Shown here: positions 28,801-29,036 of the stretch, one piece after another | Layout of the letters: each line of letters begins with the position of its first letter | Position numbering within the stretch: the first letter of the stretch is position 1 | Source: a virus | Virus record (IMG/VR): IMGVR_UViG_3300021406_000036 | Span: 1-29,036 of that record | Direction: 5' to 3' (one strand) | DNA: 29,036 nt | The notes under the pieces: generated by a model | The model's database searches: none | Seen by the model: the letters and a program-made list of their open reading frames with translations, nothing else | Told to the model about the DNA's origin: nothing | Position numbers and translations under genes: made by a program

Positions 28801-29036
28801 GATGCGGCCATTGCGTCAGTGGCGACTTTGCTAGTGGTGGCCGCCGTCTGAAGCTTGTTGATTTCAGCCGTCATGCCCGCTGTCATGGCGGTGGCACCGG
28901 GCACGATTCCGGTGAGCAAGTCCACAGCGTCTACGATTTCGTTGATGCCCTTCGCAACGAGCGAGTAAGTGTTGTAGTTCTCGAACGCCGTCAGCACGGT
29001 GTCCCATGCGCCCTTGAGATCGGTGGCGACCGTCCC
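25866..29036 (-). CDS. Tail tape-measure-like protein (N-terminus cut by window edge)
   Basis: The frame is open to the right edge of the window, giving at least 1056 residues; the apparent start at 28997 is not real, since the frame continues as GTVATDLKGAWDTV before it. The protein is alanine-rich and helical over hundreds of residues (QDKATAAYQTARAAYDVLS, and many similar parts), as expected of a tape-measure protein that sets tail length, and it lies directly before the tail-tip gene in transcription order. The C-terminal third is rich in Gly, Ser and Thr and holds two copies of a roughly 65-residue module. The final residues TVNVTIDARGSVGLNTAQVQ resemble typical tape-measure C-termini. 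Confidence 0.75.
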   Translation of the reverse strand, partial: GTVATDLKGAWDTVLTAFENYNTYSLVAKGINEIVDAVDLLTGIVPGATAMTAGMTAEINKLQTAATTSKVATDAMAASFQAAALAAQDGGNALTPVQLAIGNIVVAQDKATAAYQTARAAYDVLSNSLATGTAIYNGSAANANEVAKALSNMQTAAAAAGIGLAPIPGSMQAISDMANKLANSGTAVVSSLQEQANEQAVANASLDLAQRAYIASDAALDAYVSQLHDAQTANDGSATAVAAVVTAEQNVQKAYAASQKASDAYTTTVQNYISTLPDMAAGETTAVKGLETFQDALGPALSALLGLDAAVNRFGSDLPNFGVQTVALSTGPLAGLQSAYAEATDKVAKFQAQMAAGQNVGAQYEKALSQQLTDLINLNVATAEQATGLQGATDAYSLATIAVAAAQAKLDTLNQAVQTNITLSPQVTQAQNALATAQAHLAQLTGATTTATNAATAANQNLAASAPSVVGGLNAIGTAAQNATSQLNDVAQAVQGVQADMQAAFGSTATSGGSVGAPAGYTIGQNPLLTGVGDFGTESFDYSYIPLPGTTYKQALAAAQALMPAKGTSPTALAQDALAQAQAVLDVDTQYFGQTFSGAPTAQDIQTAQQAVTTAQSALSALTSGSAAAGGATSTTPQPLNSTYSGSSSTSASAVSAITDPTAAAQAVVNALNSLSGGGPTSALAQQIDQLENIILNGGGLTVSQAGQLQTLLSQAGLSANGTWNNGSGGSTTGTAGSSTPVASSSSGSGTSAIDGGSYPAVTAHQASGEIWAVDASGVASSGGGTVSAPSDSSSSLTTAAGATTDAANATSDAAGDTMSAAGQLSSAAGSLLSVAATLGPLLQGTSLNSIGGGGTAAAGAVIASGGGGTSGSASSGTGLEGTSLNSTGGGGTAAAGGAITNLFPSDPSVGTALSISAAQAVEAALATLPASDAAISAQIKSLEDAFIKGGGGGLTQAQENELLSLLSEVGLTPNGTAATSANLPYQPAVNLPNYNPVGGPTSSTGGTSGTTTVNVTIDARGSVGLNTAQVQSQITTAVTAALVRQLFTNGARLTQ
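26107..26320 (-). repeat. Duplicated module in tape-measure gene, C-proximal copy
   Basis: This part encodes DPSVGTALSISAAQAVEAAL, then QIKSLEDAFIKGGGGGLTQA and LLSLLSEVGLTPNGT. It matches the copy at 26863-27060 in order and spacing. The pattern is two helices, a glycine run, then another helix pair. The two copies are separated by a Gly/Ser-rich linker. Confidence 0.6.
26340..26397 (-). repeat. Short direct DNA repeat, copy 1
   Basis: Encodes EGTSLNSTGGGGTAAAGGAI. The same DNA with a few changes occurs at about 26456-26512 and encodes QGTSLNSIGGGGTAAAGAVI. The near identity at DNA level suggests a later, local duplication inside the linker between the two larger modules. Confidence 0.6.
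26456..26512 (-). repeat. Short direct DNA repeat, copy 2
   Basis: Partner of the repeat at 26340-26397; it encodes the GTSLNSIGGGGTAAAG version. A run of seven C on the plus strand (near 26477) sits inside it and is a possible slippage site. Confidence 0.55.
26863..27060 (-). repeat. Duplicated module in tape-measure gene, N-proximal copy
   Basis: This part encodes DPTAAAQAVVNALNSLSGG, then QIDQLENIILNGGGLTVSQA and LQTLLSQAGLSANGT. Identity with the other copy is partial, so the duplication is not recent. Confidence 0.6.

Noticed and set aside
1-29036. tRNA genes, CRISPR arrays, insertion sequences or attachment sites
   Set aside because: No cloverleaf pattern, spaced direct repeats, transposase or integrase text was seen on reading both strands; a tRNA scan was not possible.

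Overview
The window is a stretch of a tailed double-stranded DNA bacteriophage or prophage (Caudoviricetes). The evidence is a portal protein running off the left edge, both terminase subunits, a tape-measure-like protein running off the right edge, a very large tail protein, a replication/recombination block and dozens of tiny overlapping genes. No integrase, immunity repressor, tRNA, CRISPR array or IS element was recognised, so lytic versus temperate is open. The DNA is GC-rich and starts are often GTG or TTG, which suggests a high-GC host; the host cannot be named from sequence alone.

Nearly everything is on the minus strand, so transcription reads right to left. In that order: tape-measure-like protein (29036-25866), 1172-aa tail protein with a LamG-like C-terminus (25869-22351), a two-gene island on the opposite strand (22002-22354, plus), an Ig-like/coiled-coil protein, a 53-aa protein and a lipoprotein (21949-20740), then a terminator-like hairpin (20714-20676). 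An early block follows (20549-17277): zinc-ribbon proteins, ERF annealing protein, YqaJ exonuclease, ASCH protein. A run of small genes leads to RusA, a C5 DNA methyltransferase and an ImmA/IrrE-like fragment (17182-13154). A promoter-headed group then encodes an Hfq/Sm-like protein, a replisome organiser carrying iteron-like repeats, small genes, an N6/N4 DNA methyltransferase, and TerS and TerL (13036-8569).

Between TerL and the portal, where most phages have no or few genes, lies an 7.2-kb cluster (8351-1187). It holds three GT2 glycosyltransferases, an NAD-dependent sugar epimerase/dehydratase, three SAM methyltransferases, three short membrane proteins, an HNH-like protein and small unknowns, and it leads straight into the portal gene. 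This looks like a glycan-building or glycan-modifying module, acting on the virion or on the host surface.

Genes are packed with 4-base ATGA/GTGA overlaps at most junctions, implying translational coupling. Regulation is visible in only a few places: two copies of an 18-base inverted repeat (17232-17249 and 20630-20647) in front of two early transcription units; a sigma70-like promoter before the Hfq-like gene; and a near-consensus sigma70 promoter at 8443-8472 pointing against all neighbouring genes, antisense to terL. The most unusual items are the TerL-portal glycan cluster, the Hfq-like protein, the antisense promoter, the paired operators and the opposite-strand island.
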